Below, in pieces: positions 1 through 10,933 of a DNA stretch of 64,000 nt (its first letter is position 1; each line of letters begins with the position of its first letter). Origin of the DNA: Amyelois transitella. Its lineage: Eukaryota; Arthropoda; Insecta; Lepidoptera; Pyralidae. The stretch spans positions 2,757,001-2,821,000 of the forward strand of contig NC_083508.1 in NCBI RefSeq assembly GCF_032362555.1. Direction: 5' to 3'. The translations under genes were made by a program, and so were the position numbers. The notes under the pieces are model-generated. The model ran no database searches. It was not told where the DNA came from and was given only the letters and a program-made list of their open reading frames with translations.

Positions 1-905
1 AAGTAGTTGAGGTGCAGTACAGTAAAAAGATTTAATATACGTACAATTTGCGCTTTGACAGTTCCGCTAACATCACCGTTAGCTGTACCTCCATGTAATT
101 TGATGAAAATAAACAATACTTTGAACTTAAATGCAATGTTGAAACATAAATAATTTGAAATAAGAAGCAGGAGTTCTACGTTATTTATACAAATTTATTT
201 ACTTGGTAACTTATCAGGATTCGAATTAAATACTAAATCAATGTCCTCACGATGACGGAAACTTCGACGGCAAAAATGTGGTCCTCAAATCGATTTCAGA
301 AAAGAATAATCATGAAAGTAAATCAGAGAAACAGTCACTAGAAAAGGTACTAGTAACCCCCTGTACATAAAACGAAATCCATAGGTCAGGTTATCTTGGC
401 GTTGCCTGTACTGTTAACCTTCTTTCAAACATATAAAATGACTTCGAAGAACAAAGTCCTATTCGTTTTCAACAATTCCTTTTGTTTTGTTTCAAAAGTA
501 CACTGTAATTTGGGAATACATTAAGACCGAGGCTTACCGAACTTTCGATATCTTTTTATTACGAATATCGCGAAAGCCTTAGAATTAAAGTTAGCCAAAC
601 AATACTCGATCAATGCCGATATGAATCAACAATAATACTCGTATATATCGACAAATACAACCAGCCGACGAGAAAAGGTCACCTCACATTGTTTAACTTT
701 CTTTATCTTTTCTCAACTCGACGAGGTCATATTTCAGTCATCGGTTGCTTTATAAAAAGCTTTTTCTCAATACTTTTTCTAAAGCAACCGATGTTTGATG
801 TATTCTTATTGTTTTGAAATGTCATAAGTCAATTACCTAATATTTTTATTAGGGAAGGAGACTTTCAACAGCGTTTTGAGGAATCATCTTTTTATTTCTA
901 CATCA
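1..905. other. Intergenic DNA, nothing recognised
   Basis: AT-rich, no coding frame with splice support. Contains a palindrome-like pair CATCGGTTGCTTTA / CTAAAGCAACCGATG near 738-795, perhaps the arms of a decayed inverted-repeat element. Confidence 0.4.
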
Positions 906-909
906 TTTT

Positions 910-985
910 TATTAGTCTTTCCAAGACTGTTCTGCTCTGTCTAACCCGTTAGGGATATAGACGTGATGATATGTATGTATCATTT
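910..985 (+). mobile_element. SINE-A, 5'-truncated
   Basis: Only the tail third is present: CAAGACTG hairpin half, altered GTCTAACCCG, GACGTGATGATATG and TATG repeats. Confidence 0.65.
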
Positions 986-1044
986 TTATGTATGTATGTA
1001 TTGAATCAAAAACAACTAAATTAACATTTTTCTTAACGTTCCTC

Positions 1045-1530
1045 CTGGCGTTAGTTCTAGCTACATCCTCAGCTCTACGAAGGGTGTGCGTACATACATA
1101 CGGTCACGTTTATATCCCTTGCGGGGTAGACAGAGCCAACAGTCTAGAAAAGACTAAATGGCCACGTTCAACTATTTGGCTTAAAGATAAAATTGTGATT
1201 CAACTAGTGACAGGTTGCTAGCCCATCGCCTAAAAAGAATCCCAAGCCTATCCCTTAGTCGCCTTTTACGACATCCATGGGAAAGAGATGGAGTGGTGCT
1301 ATTCTTTTTTGTATTGGCGCCGGGCACCACACGGCACCGGAGGGTGTGCGTTTTGACCATGATCCGGGATTGGGTGAGTCAGGTGTTTACACGGAGCAAC
1401 TTCCATCTGACCTCCGCAATCTTTCAAGGAGAATTTAATCCAGTGTGCATCATGACTACACATCCAGTTGGCGGAATGTGCAGGTTTCCTCATGATGTTT
1501 TCCCTCGCCGTAAGAGCATCGACGCTTTCT
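1045..1530 (-). repeat. Repeat D, split by a SINE-A insertion
   Basis: Sequence outside 1092-1340 is the reverse complement of the copy at 41545 (CATCTGACCTCCGCAATC, TGATGTTTTCCCTCGCCGTA). Confidence 0.6.
1092..1340 (-). mobile_element. SINE-A, full length, with target duplication
   Basis: Complete from CCGTGTGG to (TATG)n. Flanked by AGGGTGTGCGT at 1081-1091 and 1341-1351. It interrupts a repeat D copy, so it is the younger of the two. Confidence 0.88.
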
Positions 1531-1765
1531 TTAACCTTCACTTATAATATTCATGAAAAAATATTTGTAGATGATAAAAATATCATATTATTTCGTAAGC
1601 GGATTATTTTCATACAATGACATCTTGAATGAACTGAACACCAATAGAATAAAACTCCCATTTTAGATCATTTGTTTGCTTTTCAATTTTAAATGACTAT
1701 TTTTGTTTTGTTTTTTTTTTTCTGTGACTGCGAGGCTTAATATGATACTGTTATGTTGTTCTCAC

Positions 1766-2023
1766 AACATACATATAAATAGTCACGTTTAATCCCTTGC
1801 GGGGAAGACAGAGCCAACAGTCTTGTAAAGACTGAAAAGCCTCGATCAGCTGTTTGGCTTGATGATAGAATTGAGATTCAAATAGTGACAGGTTGCTAGC
1901 CCATCGCCTTAAAAAGAATTCCAAGTTTATAAGTATATCCCTTAGTCGCCTTTTACGACATCCATGGGAAAGAGATGGAGTAGTCCTATTCTTTTTTTTA
2001 TTGGTGCCGGGGACCACACGGCA
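1766..2023 (-). mobile_element. SINE-A, full length
   Basis: Both ends are recognisable, the tail being reduced to ATGTATG-like sequence. I see no clear flanking duplication. Confidence 0.85.
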
Positions 2024-2319
2024 TACCAGCATAGAAGATAGATACCAGATTATTCAGTATGTATTTACTGAGAGGCGATAAAGACTTAATGAAAAGAACA
2101 TGAAAATATGAATGGAAAATCTCAAAATTTGTTGCGAGCGATACGTACGGTTATAAATCACACCGAGCTGAGTTTGCAAATTGCGCGATGAAAATATATG
2201 TGGGCTTTAAAAACTACCTCTTGACATCGCAAACATTATTTATAGACCAATATTTTGGTTTCCGATGCAATGGGAATTTGATTCATGTGAGGCATTGATT
2301 TGTATTGATTATAATTTTA

Positions 2320-2376
2320 AATAAATAAATATATACGGAACTAATTACACAGATTGAGTTAGCCTCGATTATAGAG
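2320..2376 (-). mobile_element. tRNA-derived SINE, 3' end fragment
   Basis: ATATATACGGAACTAATTAC and AGATTGAGTTAGCCTCG only. Confidence 0.5.
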
Positions 2377-2978
2377 TTAATAGCTATTATTTATTTTTCA
2401 AAGTATTTTTTATTAAACATAGACCCGAATCATTTATTCTTAAGAATTTCGTATAATGCTTTGTTATATTTCATTTAATGTAAATAATTTTAAGATTAGA
2501 TTTTGTAAAGGAGCCTATCATATACTTGAAATTCAAGTTCATCTCCGTGTTAAATAATGTAAAGATAATGTATAGAATTGAACTTATTATGAACAAAAAC
2601 AAACCAGATATTTTCTTCCTTAATATTACTATGAAGGTTCCGATAAATAAATACTGTCTTAATTGAATTTAACACATGCATTTATTTTATCGAAATAAAT
2701 ACCTGTAGCTATTTTAATTAACATCGATCTAACCTCAGCTTATGATAAACATATTATTTATTCCGACATAACCTTTATGTGAGTAATTGCTTTTTAGGCA
2801 TCGCATTTGATATGAATGATCAAAAAAAGTCAAATCCACTCAATTTCACAAAGTCCGCATTTACCGAAATTTCACTTAACAAATGAGTGTTAAGTGAAAT
2901 TTCCGCGAAATATTATCAAATCATTCATAACAGTATGAAATGTTGTTTATGGTATTTTGATAATAACAACGCTTTCAG

Positions 2979-3123
2979 ACTGCGGTGAAATGATGGAAAC
3001 TGGTCGAGTTGTTTGGCCCAGTGAAGTGGCGAGTATATTGAACTTCTATGTTGTTTTTAACGTTTTGCCAAATGGATTCCGGCAGTTTGAAAAGGAACTA
3101 AAACAGAAGATCAATATTCTAAG
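2979..3123 (+). other. Possible orphan exon
   Basis: A 145-bp open stretch lies between a good acceptor (CGCTTTCAG) and a donor (AAG|GTATAT). The frame reads CGEMMETGRVVWPSEVASIL and later GFRQFEKELKQKINIL, less AT-rich than its surroundings. I do not recognise the protein and see no partner exon; a transposon relic is equally possible. Confidence 0.25.
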
Positions 3124-3154
3124 GTATATTGATTGCTACTTAGACTGCTCGCTG

Positions 3155-3409
3155 ACATACATACATATAGTCACGTCTATATCCCTTACGGGGTAGACAG
3201 AGCCAATAGTTCCGAAAAGACTGAATGGCCACGTTCAGCTGCTCGGCTTAATGATGGAATTGAGATCCAAATAGTGACAGGTTGCTAGCCCAGCCTAAAA
3301 AAAGGATCGCAATTTTATAAGCCTATCCCTTAGTCGCCTTTTACGACATCCATGGGAAAGAGATGGAGTGGTCCTATTCTTTTTTGTATTGGTGCCGGGA
3401 ACCACACGG
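3155..3409 (-). mobile_element. SINE-A, near full length
   Basis: Head CCGTGTGGTTCCCGGCAC intact and tail with three TATG units; carries small indels in the middle (CCCAGCC for CCCATCGCC). Confidence 0.85.
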
Positions 3410-3984
3410 AGTGTTAACTTTGCTAACTTTATTAATATCACTTATAAATAACAAATGTTGTATTCAATGGATTTAAATCGACAGATGAATGAAATATTAT
3501 ATATACTATGTTGACAAAGTGAGTTGATAATAATTTTGACAAAACAAAATATATTGAGTATTTTATCTAATTGGGTTATTGAATTTTTTTTTTATAATAA
3601 ATGAAGCTAAATAAGTATTTTGTCGCTAACTGGGTCTAACAATAATCGTTTCAATTTATCCACTTTTATCCCAAAACTAGTACAATATGAAACACTGGGA
3701 ACTGTTTATATGCTGCCTCGCACATAATAGAGCGCGTATCGTGAGTTTAACGCTTACCGTGAAATTGAGTACACTTCAACGTACACTTCAAACAAAATAA
3801 ATGGAACTGCTGCTAGCTACACTTTAAGGCAGATTAATATGAAACTATTAGCGTTAACTGGCGGGCCTTTGAAGCATCTGAATGTGTTCGCCTGTATTTG
3901 TATGGACTTTGAGTATTATGTTCGTCTGTATTTTGCGTTTGGACTTAAGATTTAAGGCTTGTTCAAATTGATGAAAATATACGC

Positions 3985-4107
3985 GTATAAAATATGTACG
4001 CGCGACGTCGTATTTTCGCTCGAAAAACTATCGCTTTCCCGTTTCGCGTCATATTAAAAAGCGAAACAGCGATGGTTTTTCGCATGTTAAAAATGGCGTC
4101 GCGCGCG
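3985..4107. mobile_element. Foldback MITE-like element
   Basis: Imperfect inverted repeats: ACGCGCGACGTCGTATTTTC near 3998 pairs with AATGGCGTCGCGCGCGTG near 4091, and GAAAAACTATCGC pairs with GCGATGGTTTTTC. GC-rich arms stand out in AT-rich DNA. Confidence 0.6.
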
Positions 4108-4284
4108 TGACACTGAAAGGCCACGTTCAGCTGTATGATGAGACTCAAATAGTGACCGGTTGCTCGAACCGGTTGTTGAATCCCAATTTTATAATCCATT
4201 TCCTCAGTTGCCTTTTACGGCATCAATGGGAAAGAGATGGAGTGGTCTTAGTTTTTTTATATTAATGCCAGAAACCACACGGCG
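4108..4284 (-). mobile_element. SINE-A, lacking its 3' tail
   Basis: Head and centre present, diverged (CGGTTGCTCGAACCG local inversion); the tail is replaced by the foldback element at 3985-4107. Confidence 0.7.
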
Positions 4285-5014
4285 GACGGACTAAAAATTT
4301 ATTTACTAAAAAGGATCAAATTCAGTTTTAACAGACCTAAATACCGGAACGCAGCGCGTGTTAAACAATGGGCACCATCTGTTTAAATATTCCCAGTTCT
4401 CAGTCGGCGGTAATGCAATCACGGTGCACGCTGTTTGTTCATCATATTTGCCAAATTACGGAAATATACCGCAGTTTTCATTCATAAAATGATATCTACT
4501 TGCAGGTTTTCCATTATAAGTTTTCTGGGAAAAGGCAATTAATTTGTACTTGTTTTGTTTTGTTTTGCATAATAGGTAAATTAGACAATAGTTATAGTGA
4601 TTTTTTTCGGAATATATCCTGAACAAAGAATTGCATTTAATTTGAGTCTTATGTTGGGTAGGATAATAAACGCAGTAAGGCGATATTCGTATCATTTTAA
4701 TTTATATATCGTTACATTTATATATACTTACCCTATTTTCAGTATTTTAAAATACTAGCCATTCACCAAATTTAAAAATAAATAAAAAAAAGGACAATGG
4801 TCCTAATAACAAAAAATATATTATATTCTAAGAAACGTAGTTGTGTTCTGAACATCACAGCTTGAAGTCTTTTGTTTTTTTTTTTACTTCTTGTGTCGTG
4901 CAAATAAAATCGACTTAACGTTTTAAAGCTTGACAACAAATGGCGAAAAGTATACAAATAAACCTGTATATTTGTATTTTTTAATAAATATAGTAGGAAA
5001 TAGGCCGTGACTTT
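4285..5014. other. Intergenic DNA, nothing recognised
   Basis: Several short open frames on the minus strand of low-complexity composition; no family similarity. Confidence 0.4.
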
Positions 5015-5114
5015 ACCGGCACTATGGAATAGGACCACCCCACCTCTTTCTGGAAAGGAAATAAGGGAAAGTCTGCCCCGCAACGGATATAGACGTGATT
5101 ATATGTTTGTATTT
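5015..5114 (+). mobile_element. SINE-A, internally deleted
   Basis: Head fragment (GAATAGGACCACC) is joined directly to the tail (CCCCGCAACGGATATAGACG), losing the central 150 bp. Confidence 0.55.
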
Positions 5115-5158
5115 ATGTTCAATAACAATAACAATAGCCTTGATTCGAGTTTTAGTTT

Positions 5159-5345
5159 TTAAAAGATATCCAATAAATTATAGTTGTGTGTCCGTCTGTC
5201 CTTGACAAAGGCCTCCTCCAACGTCTTATATGTCTCTCTGTTATGTGCCTTTACTGTCCAGATTGCTCCTGCAATCTCTTTCATTTCATCCACCCACCTT
5301 TTGTAGGGTCTACCTCTGTTTCTTTTTCTGATAATTAATTTTAGG
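5159..5345 (-). pseudogene. Remnant of a LINE reverse transcriptase C-terminus
   Basis: The minus-strand translation contains RNRGRPYKRWVDEMKEIAG and then NRETYKTLEEAFV, the usual end of RTE/Jockey-type endonuclease-reverse transcriptase proteins. No upstream RT motifs are adjacent; a SINE-A inverted piece abuts it. It is a dead 3' fragment. Confidence 0.75.
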
Positions 5346-5355
5346 GCAAGTTTAA

Positions 5356-5494
5356 TCCGGCGGGGAAGACAGAGCCAACAGTCTTGAAAAGACTGAATGG
5401 CCACGTTCGGCTATTTGGCTTAATGATAGAATTGAGATTGACTGTTGGCTCTGTCTACCCCGCAAGGGATATAGACGTGACCATATGTATGTAT
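5356..5494. mobile_element. SINE-A pieces in inverted orientation
   Basis: A minus-strand segment (5356-5439) is followed at once by a plus-strand tail (5439-5494). The arms share GACTGTTGGCTCTGTCT, giving a foldback of about 25 bp around a 50-bp loop. Confidence 0.7.
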
Positions 5495-6369
5495 GTTTAT
5501 CCGGCAAAATCTATCTATTGATATTTAAACGCTAGATATAATTAAATCAAGCTTTACGGATGCTATTCATGCTATAGCCGTAGACTCTTGAGTGGCAATC
5601 CAATCAGGGCAGCATTGATATCATGTCGGCAATAAGCAGCTTGTTCTGATATGAAAAGCTACTTATTATGGTGGTATTCGATCGGGCTTGAAAGAGAGGG
5701 TAAATTTGAAATACAAACCTCGAAAAATATGTAATATGGCGCGAAATGTTCGAAGTTCATTACATAATCAACGTATTCTAATTTTAAAATTAGAGTTTTT
5801 TTTTTAATTAATATTGTTTACTGCTAAAGTTGTTAAACTTTTTAATTTTACTTTTTAACAATGTTCATGGCCAGACTTGTTATGTTAAAAAATAACTATA
5901 TGCTTAGTTGTTATATTTTGACATGAAATATACCTTAACAAATCTTTCATACATTTTATAAAAATTAAAAAAAAATATATAAATATCAAGTAATATTTTA
6001 TGTTTGATTTTGAATAAATAAACTTATTTGAACACGTATTTATTTACTCAAAAGTAATATCTATAATGACATGTTATACAGTAAAGATGTAGAGAGGAAG
6101 AGAGAACGCACGCGTCAGTATGTCTACTATACATTTCGAATAGCAACTACAAACTATTGTTGTGTTCAAAGTGTAATTACAGTTTCATGCTCCATTTGTG
6201 CTCAGCTGTATAACATCAGTGTTATAGCACTTGTGCAAAATAAGCCGAGGACAGAAAAGGCACATCAAATGATAAAGACTTCTGTTAGCTGTATCGTCTT
6301 TCGAAGCACATTTTCGATGGCATAATGAACTGTCACCATGTATGTACTAAATAAGTTCATTATAAGCTG
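5495..6369. other. Intergenic DNA, nothing recognised
   Basis: Long AT-rich run around 5770-6010; the 84-codon frame at 6071 shows no known motif. Confidence 0.4.
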
Positions 6370-6540
6370 TTAATTGTAAATTGACGTCTGATGAAAATGC
6401 TGCAGTGTAGTTCGTTCCACCGCTTCTTCTACACATGCGCTTTGGAAGCGGTATTAGTTATAATTAGATTTAAGTGATGTGACGTCAATAAGTGATACCT
6501 TGTATCCAATTTTGAAAATTAATCTATTCTATTCTATTCC
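6370..6540 (+). repeat. Repeat C (LINE-like 3' tail)
   Basis: AAATGCTGCAGTGTAG, ACCGCTTCTTCTACACA, TTTGGAAGCGGTA, then a short (ATTCT)n end typical of LINE 3' termini. Confidence 0.55.
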
Positions 6541-6584
6541 AGCTGCATGTTTTGTAAGGGCAGATTTTTAAAGCGTATCAAGGG

Positions 6585-6737
6585 AGAGGATAATACTTGG
6601 GATTCTTGCTGTACGCAATTCTCTCAATCTCAATACCATCACTAAGATAAACATATCTGAACGTGGCCTTTCAGTCTTTTCGAGACTGTCAGGCCCTGTC
6701 TACCCCGAAAGGGATAAAACGTGGTAAAATGTATGTA
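6585..6737 (+). mobile_element. SINE-A, 5'-truncated and old
   Basis: Contains ACGTGGCCTTTCAGTC and CTGTCTACCCCG with decayed tail (AAAACGTGGTAAAATG). Confidence 0.6.
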
Positions 6738-7040
6738 AATACAATACATATAGAGTAAGTGTTTTATTAACTTTCTGTACCTTCGTTATTTTATAGTCCA
6801 GCTAATAGCTACTCCCGTCTTGGACGATCGGTTTCAGACCAAACTCTAGGTGGTTGATTGGCACCTATTACTGATAACGATAATACTGACCAATTCGGCG
6901 TGGCATTATGTGGTTGCAAGTGTGACGTTGTAAACGTTGTAGTTGTTGTAAAATTATCGAAACTTAATAGATAATGGTGTCAGTTTTTTTTTATTTGAAG
7001 CGATGCAATTTTATTTTAATTTTTTACCATATTTTTATCA

Positions 7041-7085
7041 GCTGAACGTGGCCCGTCAGTCTTTCAAGACTGCTAGCTCTGTTTT
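7041..7085 (+). mobile_element. SINE-A fragment
   Basis: GCTGAACGTGGCCCGTCAG plus the CTTTCAAGACTG hairpin only. Confidence 0.5.
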
Positions 7086-7261
7086 TGTTTGTATTTATTT
7101 ATTTATCCTAATAAAATTTATTTTTGTTTCTTATTTGGACTGGATGGGTGACTTGATGTGATAGAATGACTGCTAGAAGATGCAGCGTTTAATAAATTTA
7201 TTCGCTAGTTAAGTCTATTATCTCCCTAACTTAAGAAGAAACATATCTAGAAAGAAAAGAG

Positions 7262-7400
7262 GTATAAAAAGCCAACAGTTTCGAAAGGACTCAAGGACCA
7301 TGTTCAAAATGACATAGTAATGGAAATGAAATTCAGATAGTGACAGTTTGTTACCCCATCGTCTAAAAGAAGAATACCAAGTTAATAAAGTATCCTTACT
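7262..7400 (-). mobile_element. SINE-A, diverged fragment
   Basis: Central part with AGTGACAGTTTGTTACCCCA and degraded hairpin region; both ends missing. Confidence 0.55.
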
Positions 7401-9809
7401 CTCAAAGCATAACTGTCTTAGCAGTTGTCTGAAGAGAGTTTATTATCACTTATTAACACGAGCAAATTTCATTTGCGGCATCCTCAGTAAATACTAAACA
7501 GTCTATTCAAATTGTACGGCTAACAAATGTCTATCATAAAGAAAATTTACTTAAAAAAAATACAAACGCATTTTTTATTATGACGCACTCTTACATCGCG
7601 GAAGCTCTCAGAGTAAATTTAATTAATCCGTGCTCTTGCTAAAAGTTTAAAAGAATCTTTTGAGTTAATGATGTGCTTAAAATTCTACTTTGCCTTGCAG
7701 TAAAATTTGAGGGCTTGGCTGGCCCCGTTAGTGGTTTGGATGCTCTCAGAACTGCCAAGACATATGAGCTCTCGAAATGCTGTCTGAAAGAACTTAACGT
7801 ATGCGAATTCAAGTTTTTAAAGCTGCTTTATGGCTCTTAATATTCTGGTGTTCTGTTACACAGCAGCCTTTTGTACGAGGTAGCACCAATTAGTGGGCAA
7901 AATACGAATTTTTGGCCAGTATAGACAACAGAAAAAACATATTGATGTAAACATAAATCATACTTGAACATTGCCGTGTGGTATCCCATTCCTACTCTTT
8001 CACGTGTATATCGTAAAGGGGACCAGTGAGTGCCAGCGGCTTCTATTTTGCGCATACTGTAATTGTCGAGTAAGGGAAAAACTTATCTGTAATTGTCAAG
8101 TAAAGGAAAAACTTATGAATGAAGACATTAATGAATACGTGATATATGAATGAAGTGTTGTAACGGAATATAATTTTTTCCCAAATCTATTTGCCAATGT
8201 CTTTTTCACCTTGTACATTGAGATACATTACATCTTCATTCAATAAATTCTAAAAGATATTTCTACTCAATTGAACAACGGAAAACAGGTCAAAGTCAAC
8301 ATGAATGATTCGATTACAAACACTCTGGCACATGTGAATCTATGTACATATATACAAACCTTGTGAAAAAAGGCGCAAACAATTTTAACTCCATTCAATC
8401 TTTTCATCGAATATAAAAAGACTGATACAGAATTAGCTTTTTTGTCGCTATAATTGATGGATTGAATTGAAAATTCATTTCTTGGTTTTACGAGTAACTC
8501 TCTATTATAGTAAAAAACTATAATTTCATACTGAATTATATTGTTAATTATTGAGTAATCTTAATTGTTGACAGTATGAGTGACGAGAAGTGACCAACAT
8601 ATCAGTATTGAATAAAAAATTGGAAAACTATAGAAATAAATTTACAAAAATCGTACATATTTTAATATGTACCAAAAAGAGCAAAATGTTTCAGTCAAGT
8701 CAATACTTTAGTATAGTATTTAACAATAAATAATTCAATAAAATAAAATAAATTGTATAACTCTGTAAAAAGAAAGGAAAAAACAAGGAAAAAGTAATAA
8801 TTAGTAGACGTACATATTTGCGGTCGACAGTACCTACTTTCGAGTTTTCCTCAACAAGAACGCGACTTGAATATTATAATTAACTGGTGAGAACCTACAT
8901 ATTCTTAGGTAGTTAATTGACTGAGTCAATGCTTCGCCAAAGTCAAAGTTTTAGGCAGTTTGTTTGTAATTACTTTGAATGCTTCCGCCACCAATGTATA
9001 GCATGTTCGTTTAGAGATTTTTAATTTATATTAATTATATAGGTATTATAATGATGGTTTCCTTATAAAAAAGTGTCTAATGTTTGCAAATTTCGTGTCA
9101 ATTGAATAGCCTTGGTTAAAGTGAACGTTAGACATAACGATTACTGTGTTAGTTATATGAAAAATTGAAATGGTGCAACCATAGAAATCGAATTATTAAA
9201 ATTTGTCCAGATCAACACAATTTCTATGGGTTCTTTTTTTTTGTTTTTAAAATAAAAGCCCCGGTTCGGCTATCTTAAAGATAAAATCTATTACAGACAG
9301 ATGTACTACATTTTAGGAAACTATATTAGCCAATGTGTGAGATTACCCAGGGAGTTAGGAGGAGCAATTTGGTGATCTTTTACTTAAAGACATGTCGGCA
9401 AAATAATATTTATGAAATTTTCTGGTTTTCCCCAGTTGAAGGTAATTTTAGTTTCTGTAATCATTTACAGACATACATACAGTAGCATGAATTGATAAAT
9501 TAATTTGCATAACGGACGTATAACTTAAGTAAGTTATTAGCAATATCAAAAACACCCACTTCGGTATATTTTTCAAAAGAAAATTATCATCTGATGAAAA
9601 TGATCCGAAACTTCAGTTTGAAAAGCAATTGTTAAAAGGAATGTCGTAAAGTTGACTAAGTAATATGTAACACGAGTTTATTCCAAGCCAATGCGTCTGA
9701 AGAGAAGGCACTGTTCGTTGATGACTTTTATCGTCGGGTGACTATAAAACACAGACTTCAGACTTCGCTCACGGCTGGTGGTGGGTTAAGATATACGCTT
9801 AACCCGTGA
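7401..9809. other. Intergenic DNA, nothing recognised
   Basis: No gene or repeat family that I can name. A short tandem AGTAAAGGAAAAACTTATGAA-like pair lies near 8070-8120 (GAAAAACTTATCTGTAATTG and GAAAAACTTATGAATG). Confidence 0.4.
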
Positions 9810-9960
9810 AATATACGTTTGGCGGTCTGATTAGGAGAGATATGTCCTTGCCTTAAACCACGGGTTCTAAGTTCCGGTCCCGGTTAGATATTGATGGAAA
9901 ATGGCTTGTTTTCTGATCGGCTCGGCTTGGATGTTCTATATAAGTACATTTTTTAAAGTA
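9810..9960 (+). mobile_element. tRNA-derived SINE, decayed
   Basis: GGGTTCTAAGTTCCGG resembles a damaged B box; the body piece GATCGGCTCGGCTTGGATG follows. Confidence 0.5.
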
Positions 9961-9962
9961 TC

Positions 9963-10150
9963 AGCAGATCCTTCCGCGAAACAAAAAATTCTGTTTCTTG
10001 CCGTTGCTACAGGAATTTCGGGTAACCCTTTCTTAGTGTATCCCTACACCAAATAAGAAACCTCCGTGCCAAATTTAAGATTTCTAAACCCAGCGCTTTG
10101 GACAGTACTTTGTCAGTCAGTCACTCAGTAATGAAGGACTTTTATATAGA
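9963..10150 (+). repeat. Repeat E
   Basis: GGAATTTCGGGTAACCC, CCAAATTTAAGATTTCTAA and GTCAGTCAGTCACTCAGT; shares order with 28530-28735. Confidence 0.5.
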
Positions 10151-10316
10151 TTTAATCAGGATCGAAATTACTTAAGTTGCTTGGTATAGTTACAATTTCA
10201 TCCATTATATCAATGGCTGGAAACTAGATAAAGGAATACTGACAAAATGGTTTGGTATTCGCAGCTAAAAAATCTTTTGTGAAGTTCCTTTGCTTAATGA
10301 ACGTAAAAATTATTAC

Positions 10317-10400
10317 GCCTCCTTCCCGGAGGGATGTGCAGTAACTACATTCTTCCACTCGCTATGATCCCTGCATTCTTATTTGGATACAACCTATATC
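10317..10400 (-). mobile_element. Short LINE-T tail fragment
   Basis: Recognisable by CTTCCCGGAGGG followed by an altered CACTCGCTATGATCCCTGCA block; no usable reading frame remains. Confidence 0.45.
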
Positions 10401-10933
10401 TACCAGTGTATAATCGCTGCCACTTATAACTTAAATATTCCTTCTCGGGTTCTACTTTATTCAGTACTGTGTTTTATGATTTGTTATATTTTTAGAAACT
10501 GAGTTCAAAGGACTCTCTGATTTACACTCATGAGTGAAGCCAGTATTTGCGAATCGTCTATTGTATCCAGCTTTCGGCAAATACTCGTAATTACTTGATT
10601 GATTGCAAGACTTTACAGGCTGTTTGAATATTTATTTACAGTGAGACGAAGATAAATATCTCATTTATATGTGAAAATAGTCTTATTGTATTTAGCAAAT
10701 AGCGGGATATATAATGTAAATAAAAATTATTCGCTATTTTTTATGTTGCGAATTCACAAAACTTGCTTTCGAAAAACAGTAAAATGTCATGTAGTCCTGT
10801 TAATGATATCTTAGAGCGGACGTACCTTATTTTTTTAATAGTAATAATCTTTTCAATATATACCCTACTAAAACACATACAAATGAGTGAAACACAATTT
10901 CATTTCCCGAAAACTTTTAATTCTTATTTAGCC

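Noticed and set aside
1215..1547. 110-codon plus-strand frame and the similar frames at 1893, 26950, 27074, 32203 and 32970
   Set aside because: All run through SINE-A copies; the recurring peptide is a by-product of the repeat.
5159..5404. Functional small protein gene
   Set aside because: It joins a LINE reverse transcriptase C-terminus to antisense SINE-A sequence and has no start context.
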